From NCBI GenBank assembly GCA_947259865.1, contig CAMYNZ010000497.1, positions 1-5,076 on the forward strand: DNA of 5,076 nucleotides. Direction: 5' to 3'. This DNA is from an uncultured Desulfobacterales bacterium (lineage in GTDB: Bacteria; Desulfobacterota; Desulfobacteria; Desulfobacterales; G020354645). Position 1 is the first letter of the stretch; the number at the start of each line of letters is the position of its first letter. A program made the position numbers and the translations under genes. Of the stretch, positions 1 to 5,076 are shown in pieces. Below the pieces are notes generated by a model. It made no database searches. It was given only the letters and a program-made list of their open reading frames with translations, and was not told where the DNA came from.

Positions 1-1095
1 ATCACCAATCATGATGTCAAAGCTGTTGAGTATTTTTTGAAAGAGAAATTCGACGAACTGGGTTTGCAGGCTTTTAAAGAATTTATCCATTTTGGGTTGA
101 CATCCCAAGACATTACCAATACCGCTGTACCCTATTCGATAAAGCTGGCCTGCAAAAATGTATTAACGCCCGCTTTTGATGACGTCGTTAAGGCGCTGCA
201 GGCCAAAGCCCGCGAATGGAAAGATGTTTCTATGCTGGCCCGTACTCACGGCCAACCGGCATCTCCAACCCGTTTGGGCAAGGAAATTAATGTGTTCATC
301 GAGCGGCTGATCGTTCAAAAAAACCAGATAGATGCCGTACCTTATTCAGCCAAATTTGGGGGTGCCACCGGTAATTTTAATGCGCATGCGGTTGCTTACC
401 CGGATATCGATTGGACGGTTTTTGCCGACCGTCTCGTAAACAACGTGCTCGGTCTTGACCGCACAAAAGTGACCACTCAGATTGAGCCTTATGACAATCT
501 GGCAGCCTTTTGTGATAACCTCAAGCGGATCAATACCATCCTGATCGATCTGGCTCGAGATCTCTGGTCCTATATCTCGATGGATTACTTCAAACAGAAG
601 ATTAAAAAAGGCGAGATAGGCTCGTCGACCATGCCGCATAAGGTCAATCCCATCGATTTTGAAAACGCCGAGGGCAATCTGGGGGTGGCCAATGCTATTT
701 TAGAGCACCTGGCAGCGAAATTGCCGATTTCCAGATTACAGCGAGACCTTACCGATTCAACAGTGACCCGTAACATCGGTGTTCCGATGGCGCACAGCCT
801 CATTGGATTGAAATCATTGATGCGGGGACTGAACAAATTGATTCTGAATGCCGATGTGATCCGGGCAGAACTGCAAAATAACTGGGCGGTTGTGGCGGAA
901 GCCATCCAGACCATATTGCGTCGTGAGGGATACCCCGAACCCTACGAAGCACTGAAAGCACTTACCCGCACCCATGCCGTTATCACTCAGGAAACCATTG
1001 CCGAATTTGTTGAATCGCTGGATCTGTCCCAATCCGTAAAAGACGAATTGCTGAACATCACGCCTGAAAACTATACCGGTATTTGCAGCTTTTAA
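1..1095 (+). CDS. purB: Adenylosuccinate lyase, 5'-truncated by window edge
   Basis: This enzyme cleaves SAICAR to AICAR and adenylosuccinate to AMP, each with release of fumarate, in cytoplasmic purine synthesis. The frame is open from base 1 and gives 364 visible residues. It begins with TNHDVKAVEYF, a stretch found near residue 90 of the E. coli-type enzyme (456 residues as I recall it), so roughly 90 N-terminal residues lie outside the window. The TTG at 37 is internal and not the start. Visible family landmarks are RTHGQP (His at visible residue 83, the probable general acid), TTQIEPYD, and the fumarase/lyase superfamily signature GSSTMPHKVNP (Ser208/Ser209, flexible catalytic loop), followed by QRDLTDSTV. 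The C-terminus stops at NYTGICSF, some residues shorter than in E. coli, which I take as natural variation. The next gene follows on the same strand after 116 bp and could be cotranscribed. Confidence 0.96.
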   Translation: MTNHDVKAVEYFLKEKFDELGLQAFKEFIHFGLTSQDITNTAVPYSIKLACKNVLTPAFDDVVKALQAKAREWKDVSMLARTHGQPASPTRLGKEINVFIERLIVQKNQIDAVPYSAKFGGATGNFNAHAVAYPDIDWTVFADRLVNNVLGLDRTKVTTQIEPYDNLAAFCDNLKRINTILIDLARDLWSYISMDYFKQKIKKGEIGSSTMPHKVNPIDFENAEGNLGVANAILEHLAAKLPISRLQRDLTDSTVTRNIGVPMAHSLIGLKSLMRGLNKLILNADVIRAELQNNWAVVAEAIQTILRREGYPEPYEALKALTRTHAVITQETIAEFVESLDLSQSVKDELLNITPENYTGICSF

Positions 1096-1122
1096 CCCAA
1101 ATTCCGAATTAAAAAAAGCAGA

Positions 1123-1148
1123 GCAAATTGTCAGTCAATTGCAGTTTT
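1123..1148 (+). terminator. Weak hairpin after purB, possible terminator
   Basis: GCAAATTG (1123-1130) can pair with CAATTGC (1136-1142) with one bulged A around a 5-base loop, followed after AG by four T residues (1145-1148). An A-rich run lies just upstream (1111-1117). The stem is AT-rich and short and the T tract is poor, so termination would be weak at best. Read-through into the dehydrogenase gene is equally likely. Confidence 0.22.
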
Positions 1149-1157
1149 AAACCTTGG

Positions 1158-1169
1158 ATTTCATGAAAT
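1158..1169. promoter_or_regulatory. Perfect 12-bp palindrome ATTTCATGAAAT upstream of dehydrogenase gene
   Basis: ATTTCATGAAAT is its own reverse complement and lies 42 bp before the dehydrogenase start codon. A dimeric regulator could use it as an operator. No well-matched promoter surrounds it and there is only one copy, so the role is a guess; a 12-bp AT-rich palindrome can also occur by chance. Confidence 0.2.
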
Positions 1170-1211
1170 GCGTCTTTTAAAAACCTACACCTTAAAGGAG
1201 AAAGCTCGAGG

Positions 1212-2201
1212 ATGGGAAAATTTACCGTTTTAATCGAAGCCAGGCCATTTTGTGCCTTTGACAAAACCCCGATGGAACAACTGAGAAATTCGGGAATGGA
1301 GCTCATCGATATGCGGGGCTCGGGATTGGAAGATTCCAAATTCATCGATGCCCTAAAGCAAGTGGATGCCATTCTTTGCGGTAATGACCTGGTGGTAAAC
1401 GATGAGGTGCTGGAAATGGCTCCCCGGGTTAGGGCCATCGCCAAGTTGGGCGCCGGGCTGGATACCGTCGATATCCAAGCAGCTACGCGGCATAATGCCC
1501 TGGTTTTTCATACACCGGGCGCAAACAACCAGGCCGTTGCCGATCACACGTTTGCCCTGATTTTAAATGTGGCCCGCCGAATTATTTACTGCGACCGCAG
1601 TCTGCGGGAAAAACGCTGGGAGCATACCAAAATCATGGGTCTTGAAATCTGGCAGAAAACTTTGGGATTGGTCGGATTGGGTGCCATTGGACGCTGTGTG
1701 GCTCTGCGGGCCAAAGGTTTTCAGATGAGAGTGGTCGCTTATGATCCTTTTTGGCCGACGGATTTTGCCCGGGAGCAGGGCATAGAGAAGATGGAAATCG
1801 AAGAACTACTCAAGGTTTCCGATATTATCAGCATTCACGTACCCTTGATTCCTGAAACGCAATCGATGATCAATGAGAAGACGCTCGGCAGTATGAAACC
1901 TTCGGCGATTCTAATTAATGCCGCCCGCGGCGGCATCGTCAATGAAACTGATCTTTACCACGCCCTGAAAAACAGGGTGATTGCCGGTGCAGGAATTGAT
2001 GTTTTTGAAAACGAGCCCCCAAGCGAGTCACCCCTGCTGGAACTGGATAATGTGGTTTTAACCCCCCACACGGCCGCTTTCACTTTTGAAGGCATGCATA
2101 ACATGAGCGTGGGCGTGGTGGAACAGCTGATTGAATATTGCAACGGTAATAAGCCGGCATATGCAGTGAATCCGGAGGTATGGGATACGCAAAGGGCTTA
2201 A
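1212..2201 (+). CDS. NAD-dependent D-2-hydroxyacid dehydrogenase (phosphoglycerate dehydrogenase-like, no ACT domain)
   Basis: Members reduce a 2-oxo acid to a D-2-hydroxy acid, or the reverse, with NAD(H) in the cytoplasm; the substrate cannot be read from sequence. The 329-residue protein has a split substrate domain (about 1-105 and 290-329) around a Rossmann domain. The nucleotide motif is GLGAIG (155-160), with Asp178 at the end of the next strand as expected for NAD rather than NADP. The catalytic triad is complete: Arg239 in NAARGG, Glu268 in FENEPP, His286 in LTPHTAA. KLGAGLDTVD (79-88) is the usual substrate-loop region. It ends near the length of catalytic-core-only members and lacks the C-terminal ACT regulatory domain of E. 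coli SerA. The start is supported by AAAGGAG (1194-1200), 11 bases before ATG, a slightly long spacing. Phosphoglycerate dehydrogenase, glyoxylate/hydroxypyruvate reductase or D-lactate-type activity all remain possible. The neighbour purB gives no substrate clue. Confidence 0.93.
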   Translation: MGKFTVLIEARPFCAFDKTPMEQLRNSGMELIDMRGSGLEDSKFIDALKQVDAILCGNDLVVNDEVLEMAPRVRAIAKLGAGLDTVDIQAATRHNALVFHTPGANNQAVADHTFALILNVARRIIYCDRSLREKRWEHTKIMGLEIWQKTLGLVGLGAIGRCVALRAKGFQMRVVAYDPFWPTDFAREQGIEKMEIEELLKVSDIISIHVPLIPETQSMINEKTLGSMKPSAILINAARGGIVNETDLYHALKNRVIAGAGIDVFENEPPSESPLLELDNVVLTPHTAAFTFEGMHNMSVGVVEQLIEYCNGNKPAYAVNPEVWDTQRA

Positions 2202-3033
2202 CGAGCTGGTCCCTCCAGCAACGCGGTTGATACTCTGTTTACCAGCGCCCAGATCGCATCGGCAGCCAATATCTTTTCGATGCTGCGGTCAAATAGCACC
2301 CGCATTTGTGCCTTGAACTCTGCGTCCCCTTCCCAGATCAAAAAGTATAGCGGTACCCGCGGAAAGGGAAGTAACCTGTAAGCGGCATCGGCCATATCGC
2401 GGGCGCTGCCCTCCAAAAATTCTGCTGCCTGTTCGAACCCTCTTAGATCATTGCCATAGCGCTTAAGGAGGGGATCTGTTTTAAGCGCATGGGGTCCTTG
2501 AAAAAAATGGCCCTCTTTTAGGTCTTTGACACCGACGATATCCAGATCAATAGGGTAGATTTCTTTGACGTTCAGCAGATAGTGAACGACTGCCAGCTCA
2601 AGCAGCGGGTCATCTGATTTCACCCAGTCGTTTTGCTCCAAGCGCCGCAAGCAGCGATTTTCAATATCCACCACAACTTTGTTTGCAATTGATCCCAGTA
2701 ATCGGCTGCCACGCTAACCCGCGATCCGCCGGGAGCAAAGGCCGGTGGTCGTTCTTTGAGACGACGCCCTTGCATATTCAAAAAACCTTGACTGAAAGGG
2801 TAGGGGCCGGTGCGAAAGTTGTCGCAGGGAAATTGATTGCAATCGCGCAGGCAATATTCCACTTGATTGAGCTGGGCACACGCCAGAATCGAGCATGTAC
2901 TCCCCAACAACCGCCGTTGTGCGGCCAGTTTCTTTTCAGCTTCCGCACTGGTCCCCGAACCACAGCTGGAACAGGTCCCCAATAAATGTAACTTGCAGAC
3001 ATCACAATTGATTCCGCAGGCACCGGTAGGCAT
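2198..3033 (-). pseudogene. Frame-disrupted cysteine-rich DUF3795-like/DUF3786 protein gene
   Basis: Two - strand frames together look like one protein of unknown function. The first (3033 to 2620) starts with a strong ribosome binding site and encodes a Cys-rich N-terminus: ACGINCDVC at 5-13, then C21, C24, C47, C52, C61, C65 and C70 (NQFPC), resembling DUF3795 and suggesting a metal or Fe-S site. Its sense reading holds to about AADYWDQLQ near residue 116, after which the frame gives an unlikely Trp-rich, Cys-containing tail. The second frame (open from about 2715, GTG at 2674, stop at 2198) carries VDIENRCL, DPLLELAVVHYLL, HFFQGPHALKTDPLLKRYG and FPRVPLYFLIWEGD, which I recognise from memory as DUF3786. 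That GTG has no ribosome binding site. Moving between the frames needs a -1 type shift near 2675-2700. From recalled homologues, some residues between the two parts may also be missing, so a small internal deletion is a good explanation; a sequencing or assembly error is the alternative. It lies downstream of fpg. Confidence 0.72.
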
Positions 3034-3040
3034 CCGGAGT

Positions 3041-3048
3041 CCTCCTTT
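3041..3048 (-). promoter_or_regulatory. Strong ribosome binding site of the DUF3795-like/DUF3786 gene
   Basis: On the - strand AAAGGAGG lies 7 bases before the ATG at 3033-3031, close to the ideal anti-Shine-Dalgarno match and spacing. It fixes the start of the first frame and contrasts with the second frame at 2674, which has no such site. This supports the view that the gene was originally one well-translated reading frame. Confidence 0.8.
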
Positions 3049-3051
3049 TTG

Positions 3052-3167
3052 AGGTTTCAGGTTTCAGGCGTCAGAGGCAGATGTGGCAGACGCTTTTGCT
3101 GAAAACTGAATACCCATTTCCATTAAAATAATCCCGCCCCAAGCCCGACACCCGACACCTGAAACCT
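3052..3167. repeat. Inverted pair of heptad-repeat arms (116-bp intergenic element)
   Basis: The left arm on the + strand reads as consecutive heptads AGGTTTC, AGGTTTC, AGGCGTC (3052-3072). The right arm, read on the - strand from 3167, gives AGGTTTC, AGGTGTC, GGGTGTC (3167-3147) and decays into GGGCTTG and GGGCGGG (3146-3133). The outer 10 bp of the two arms are exact inverted copies and 18 of 21 positions agree over three heptads. The 74 bp between 3073 and 3146 encode nothing. I recall similar GGTTTCAGG/GGTGTCGGG strings between genes of Desulfobacterales, so a REP- or MITE-like dispersed element is plausible. It occupies most of the leader of the broken DUF gene and ends 3 bp from its ribosome binding site. 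Confidence 0.65.
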
Positions 3168-3207
3168 AAATCTTCCGAAATATGGTGTTGGCAGTTTGAC
3201 TATTCAG

Positions 3208-3235
3208 ATTTAAGAATTGACATGACAACTTAAAT
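3208..3235. repeat. Small inverted repeat spanning the fpg stop codon
   Basis: ATTTAAG (3208-3214) and CTTAAAT (3229-3235) are perfect inverted 7-bp arms around a 14-base centre that itself contains the near-palindrome TTGACATGACAA (3217-3228). The right arm includes the fpg TAA codon (3232-3230). In the fpg direction the hairpin is not followed by a T tract, so it is a poor intrinsic terminator for fpg; a run of six T (3235-3240) follows only on the + strand, where no upstream gene needs terminating. It might protect the fpg mRNA end, but chance in AT-rich DNA is possible. Confidence 0.3.
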
Positions 3236-4060
3236 TTTTTGACATTTTGAGCATATATGCGTACTTCTCTGACCCACAATAATACGCTCAATGCTTGCCT
3301 TACATCGTGGGCAGGGAAGGTCCGTGCGGCGGAAAACCTTCAGCCGGTCTTTATTGCGTCCACGGTGCTTGGCCACCGAATAGAAATTTGTTTCACCGGT
3401 GCCCAGAGATGTACCGAGATTTTTTAGACCCCTCTTCAGCACTTTGTGAATGGCGCGATGTAATGCCTTGATTTCGGACGGTGACAAGGTGGCGGCGCTG
3501 CGACAGGGGTGCAATTTTGACTCCCACAGGGCTTCATCCACATATATATTTCCCAGCCCGGCGATAAAGGACTGGTCTAAAAGCAAGGGCTTTAATAACC
3601 TTTTGCGCGGACTCAGCGCTTTTGCCAGCGTTTGGGCGGTAAATCCGGACTCAAGCGGTTCGGGTCCTAAGCGATCTAAGATCCTTTCAGGATCTTTTAC
3701 CAAATAGAACCGGCCGAATTTTCGCGGATCATGAAAACGCAGTTGCCGGCCGTCATCGAAACTGAGAATGACGTGTTCATGTTTGGAATGGGGGACATTC
3801 GCTGAAACCAAATGCAGACGACCGGACATCCGCAGATGCAGCAGTAGCGAATTTCCATCGTTAAGCTCAAACACCAGGTACTTGCCCCGCCTCCAGATGG
3901 TTGTGAATTTTTGACCCTGCACCCGCCGACAGAAAACGTTTTGGGTGGGCTCTGCAATGGTGCGCGGCCAGAACACCCTGGCAGCGCTTATTGAGATCCC
4001 GATCAAATCGGCGGCGTTTAGATCGTTGACAATCGTTTGAACTTCAGGCAATTCGGGCAT
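3230..4060 (-). CDS. fpg: Formamidopyrimidine-DNA glycosylase (Fpg/MutM)
   Basis: This bifunctional base-excision repair enzyme removes 8-oxoguanine and formamidopyrimidines and nicks the strand by beta,delta-elimination. The 276-residue protein is close to the usual 270 or so. MPELPEV at the N-terminus gives the nucleophile Pro2 and the acid Glu3, and this fixes the start because the proline must become the free N-terminus. Lys60 in RRGKYL is the conserved active-site lysine; HLRMSGRL (75-82) is the DNA-probing loop, with Arg where E. coli has Gly. AGLGNIYVDEALW (167-179) is the helix-two-turn-helix signature with Asn171. The zinc finger is complete: C250-X2-C253-X16-C270-X2-C273, with Arg265 in GQRST for DNA contact. 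The stretch before the finger (AKHRGRNKDRLKVFRR) is unusually basic. No good ribosome binding site precedes the ATG. It is divergent from the acyl-CoA dehydrogenase gene. Nei is less likely given PELPE with the Fpg-type finger. Confidence 0.97.
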   Translation of the reverse strand: MPELPEVQTIVNDLNAADLIGISISAARVFWPRTIAEPTQNVFCRRVQGQKFTTIWRRGKYLVFELNDGNSLLLHLRMSGRLHLVSANVPHSKHEHVILSFDDGRQLRFHDPRKFGRFYLVKDPERILDRLGPEPLESGFTAQTLAKALSPRKRLLKPLLLDQSFIAGLGNIYVDEALWESKLHPCRSAATLSPSEIKALHRAIHKVLKRGLKNLGTSLGTGETNFYSVAKHRGRNKDRLKVFRRTDLPCPRCKASIERIIVGQRSTHICSKCQKI

Positions 4061-4073
4061 GACATCTTTAACA

Positions 4074-4102
4074 TTGACAATTTGGGGCCATCTACTTATA
4101 AA
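4074..4102 (+). promoter_or_regulatory. Predicted sigma70-type promoter for the acyl-CoA dehydrogenase gene
   Basis: TTGACA (4074-4079) is a perfect -35 box and TATAAA (4097-4102) matches five of six -10 positions, with the optimal 17-bp spacing. Transcription would start near 4109, giving a leader of about 70 bases before the ATG at 4178. It is the best promoter match in the window and lies correctly upstream of a gene. Confidence 0.68.
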
Positions 4103-4110
4103 ATATCCCG

Positions 4111-4139
4111 TTATTATTCCATGTACACAATTTCGTCAA
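4111..4139 (-). promoter_or_regulatory. Predicted promoter for fpg
   Basis: On the - strand TTGACG (4139-4134) is a five-of-six -35 box. The -10 is either TAATAA (4116-4111, 17-bp spacing, weak match) or AATAAT (4118-4113, five-of-six match but 15-bp spacing). Transcription would begin near 4104 and run toward fpg, leaving a leader of about 45 bases. The match is moderate, so confidence is lower than for the opposing promoter. Confidence 0.4.
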
Positions 4140-4177
4140 ATATTTTTCCGAGACAACTAAAAGCATAAGGAGTGAGT

Positions 4178-5076
4178 ATGGATTTTAGCCTTTCAACGGA
4201 TCATGAGATTTTGAAAGATTCGGTACGCAGCTTTGCTGAAAAAGAGATCAAGCCTGTAGCCGGGGAGCTGGATGAAAAAGAAGAGTTTTCCTATGAAACC
4301 ATGCAAAAGATGGCAGAGCTCGGTCTTTTCGGCGTTTTTGTTCCCGAACAATACGGCGGGCAGGCCATGGATTACCTGTCTTATATCATTGCGGTTGAAG
4401 AAATCGCACGGGTCGATGGTTCCCATGCGGCGACAGTGGCGGCCGAAAACTCTCTGGGAATCGGGCCCCTATATTATTTCGGGAATGAAGAGCAAAAGAA
4501 AAAGTATCTGCCGAAACTTTGCAGCGGAGAAGCCCTCTGGGGCTTTGGATTAACCGAAGCGAATGCCGGCTCGGATGCAGCCAACAGCGCAACCACTGCG
4601 GTTTTAGATGGTAATGAATGGGTGATTAACGGCAGCAAGATTTTTATAACCAATGCCTCGACGGATATTTCAAAAGGCGTGACGGTTCTGGCCCGTACCG
4701 GAGTTCGTGATGACGGCCGCCCCGAGTTATCCTGCATTATCGTTGAAGCGGGGACCCCTGGATACACCGCCAAAGTGATGCATGATAAAATGATGTGGCG
4801 GGCATCCAATACCAGTGAGCTTTATTTTGAAGACTGTCGGGTTCCCAAAGAAAATCTCCTGGGACCCCGGGGAAGTGGATTTCACCAGATGATGCAGACC
4901 CTGGACGGCGGGCGCCTGTCCATCGGGGCCATGGGCCTCGGAGGTGCCCAGGGATGTTTTGACATGGCAATAAAATACAGCAACGAACGTGAGCAGTTCG
5001 GCCGACCCATCGCGACCTTTCAGGCCAGCGCTTTCAAATTAGCCGATATGGCCATGGAAATCGAGTGCGCCCGTTT
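4178..5076 (+). CDS. Acyl-CoA dehydrogenase, 3'-truncated by window edge
   Basis: This FAD enzyme oxidises an acyl-CoA thioester to the 2-enoyl-CoA and passes electrons to electron-transfer flavoprotein; the chain length or ring substrate is not evident. ATG at 4178 follows AAGGAG (4167-4172) by 5 bases. The frame stays open to the window edge: 299 codons of an expected 380 or so. The N-terminal helical domain spans about 1-115. The flavin-binding beta domain follows, with GFGLTEANAGSD (about 122-133) and INGSKIFITNAS. The C-terminal helical domain begins around 230, with LDGGRLSIGA (242-251) and REQFGRPIATFQ (Arg271 in CGT at 4988). Where isovaleryl-CoA and long-chain enzymes carry the catalytic Glu (LER), this protein has Gly245, so the base is expected in the later, medium/short-chain position beyond the window. 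KMMWRASNTSEL is a distinctive variant of the usual KLGIRGSPTSEL segment. It is divergent from fpg and probably has its own promoter. Confidence 0.94.
   Translation, partial: MDFSLSTDHEILKDSVRSFAEKEIKPVAGELDEKEEFSYETMQKMAELGLFGVFVPEQYGGQAMDYLSYIIAVEEIARVDGSHAATVAAENSLGIGPLYYFGNEEQKKKYLPKLCSGEALWGFGLTEANAGSDAANSATTAVLDGNEWVINGSKIFITNASTDISKGVTVLARTGVRDDGRPELSCIIVEAGTPGYTAKVMHDKMMWRASNTSELYFEDCRVPKENLLGPRGSGFHQMMQTLDGGRLSIGAMGLGGAQGCFDMAIKYSNEREQFGRPIATFQASAFKLADMAMEIECAR

Noticed and set aside
37..39. TTG codon as a start of purB
   Set aside because: The frame is open upstream to base 1 and encodes conserved PurB residues (TNHDVKAVEYF), so this codon is internal.
346..1032. Three - strand open frames inside purB
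   Set aside because: They lie antisense to a highly conserved purB reading frame, overlap one another, have no ribosome binding sites and show no family-like sequence.
1155..1184. TTGGAT / TTAAAA promoter candidate upstream of the dehydrogenase
   Set aside because: The spacing is 17 bp but the -35 box matches only three of six positions, too weak to report as a promoter.
2660..2700. Programmed -1 frameshifting that would join the two DUF frames
   Set aside because: The overlap has no X-XXY-YYZ slippery heptamer in the right phase (the codons are CAA ACA AAG) and no obvious following stem, so mutation or sequence error is more likely.
2683..2985. A 100-residue + strand open frame opposite the Cys-rich gene
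   Set aside because: It is antisense to the Cys-rich frame, which has a strong ribosome binding site and coherent cysteine motifs; the + frame has neither.
3068..3097. GCGTC...GACGC hairpin followed by four T on the + strand as a terminator
   Set aside because: The stem is only 5 bp with a 16-base loop, and no + strand gene ends upstream that would use it.
3052..3167. CRISPR-like array
   Set aside because: The repeated unit is 7 bp, contiguous without spacers, and the arms are inverted; none of this fits a CRISPR array.

Overview
The window looks like ordinary chromosomal DNA from an anaerobic bacterium of the Desulfobacterota (Deltaproteobacteria) type. I infer this from an E. coli-type PurB, a DUF3795-like/DUF3786 protein of the kind I remember from sulfate reducers, a fatty-acid-type acyl-CoA dehydrogenase, and intergenic heptad repeats resembling ones I recall from Desulfobacterales. 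No rRNA, tRNA, CRISPR array, transposase or phage gene is visible, and I found no defence island or other clearly new multi-gene system.

Layout, left to right. (1) 1-1095, + strand: the 3' part of purB (adenylosuccinate lyase), cut by the window edge. (2) 1096-1211: a short gap with a weak hairpin and a perfect 12-bp palindrome. (3) 1212-2201, + strand: a complete NAD-dependent D-2-hydroxyacid dehydrogenase of the phosphoglycerate dehydrogenase family without an ACT domain. (4) 2198-3033, - strand: a cysteine-rich DUF3795-like/DUF3786 gene split over two reading frames, so a pseudogene or a sequence error; its stop overlaps the stop of the dehydrogenase. (5) 3034-3229: a gap with a very strong ribosome binding site for the broken gene, a pair of heptad-repeat arms in inverted orientation, and a small inverted repeat at the end of fpg. 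(6) 3230-4060, - strand: complete fpg/mutM (formamidopyrimidine-DNA glycosylase). (7) 4061-4177: a compact divergent intergenic region with two predicted sigma70-type promoters that face each other. (8) 4178-5076, + strand: the first 299 codons of an acyl-CoA dehydrogenase that runs off the right edge.

The genes do not form one pathway. purB is purine biosynthesis, the dehydrogenase acts on a 2-oxo or 2-hydroxy acid, fpg is base-excision repair, and the acyl-CoA dehydrogenase feeds electrons from acyl-CoA oxidation to electron-transfer flavoprotein. The points most worth a second look are the broken metal-cluster-like gene, the heptad inverted-repeat element upstream of it, and the overlapping fpg/acyl-CoA dehydrogenase promoters.
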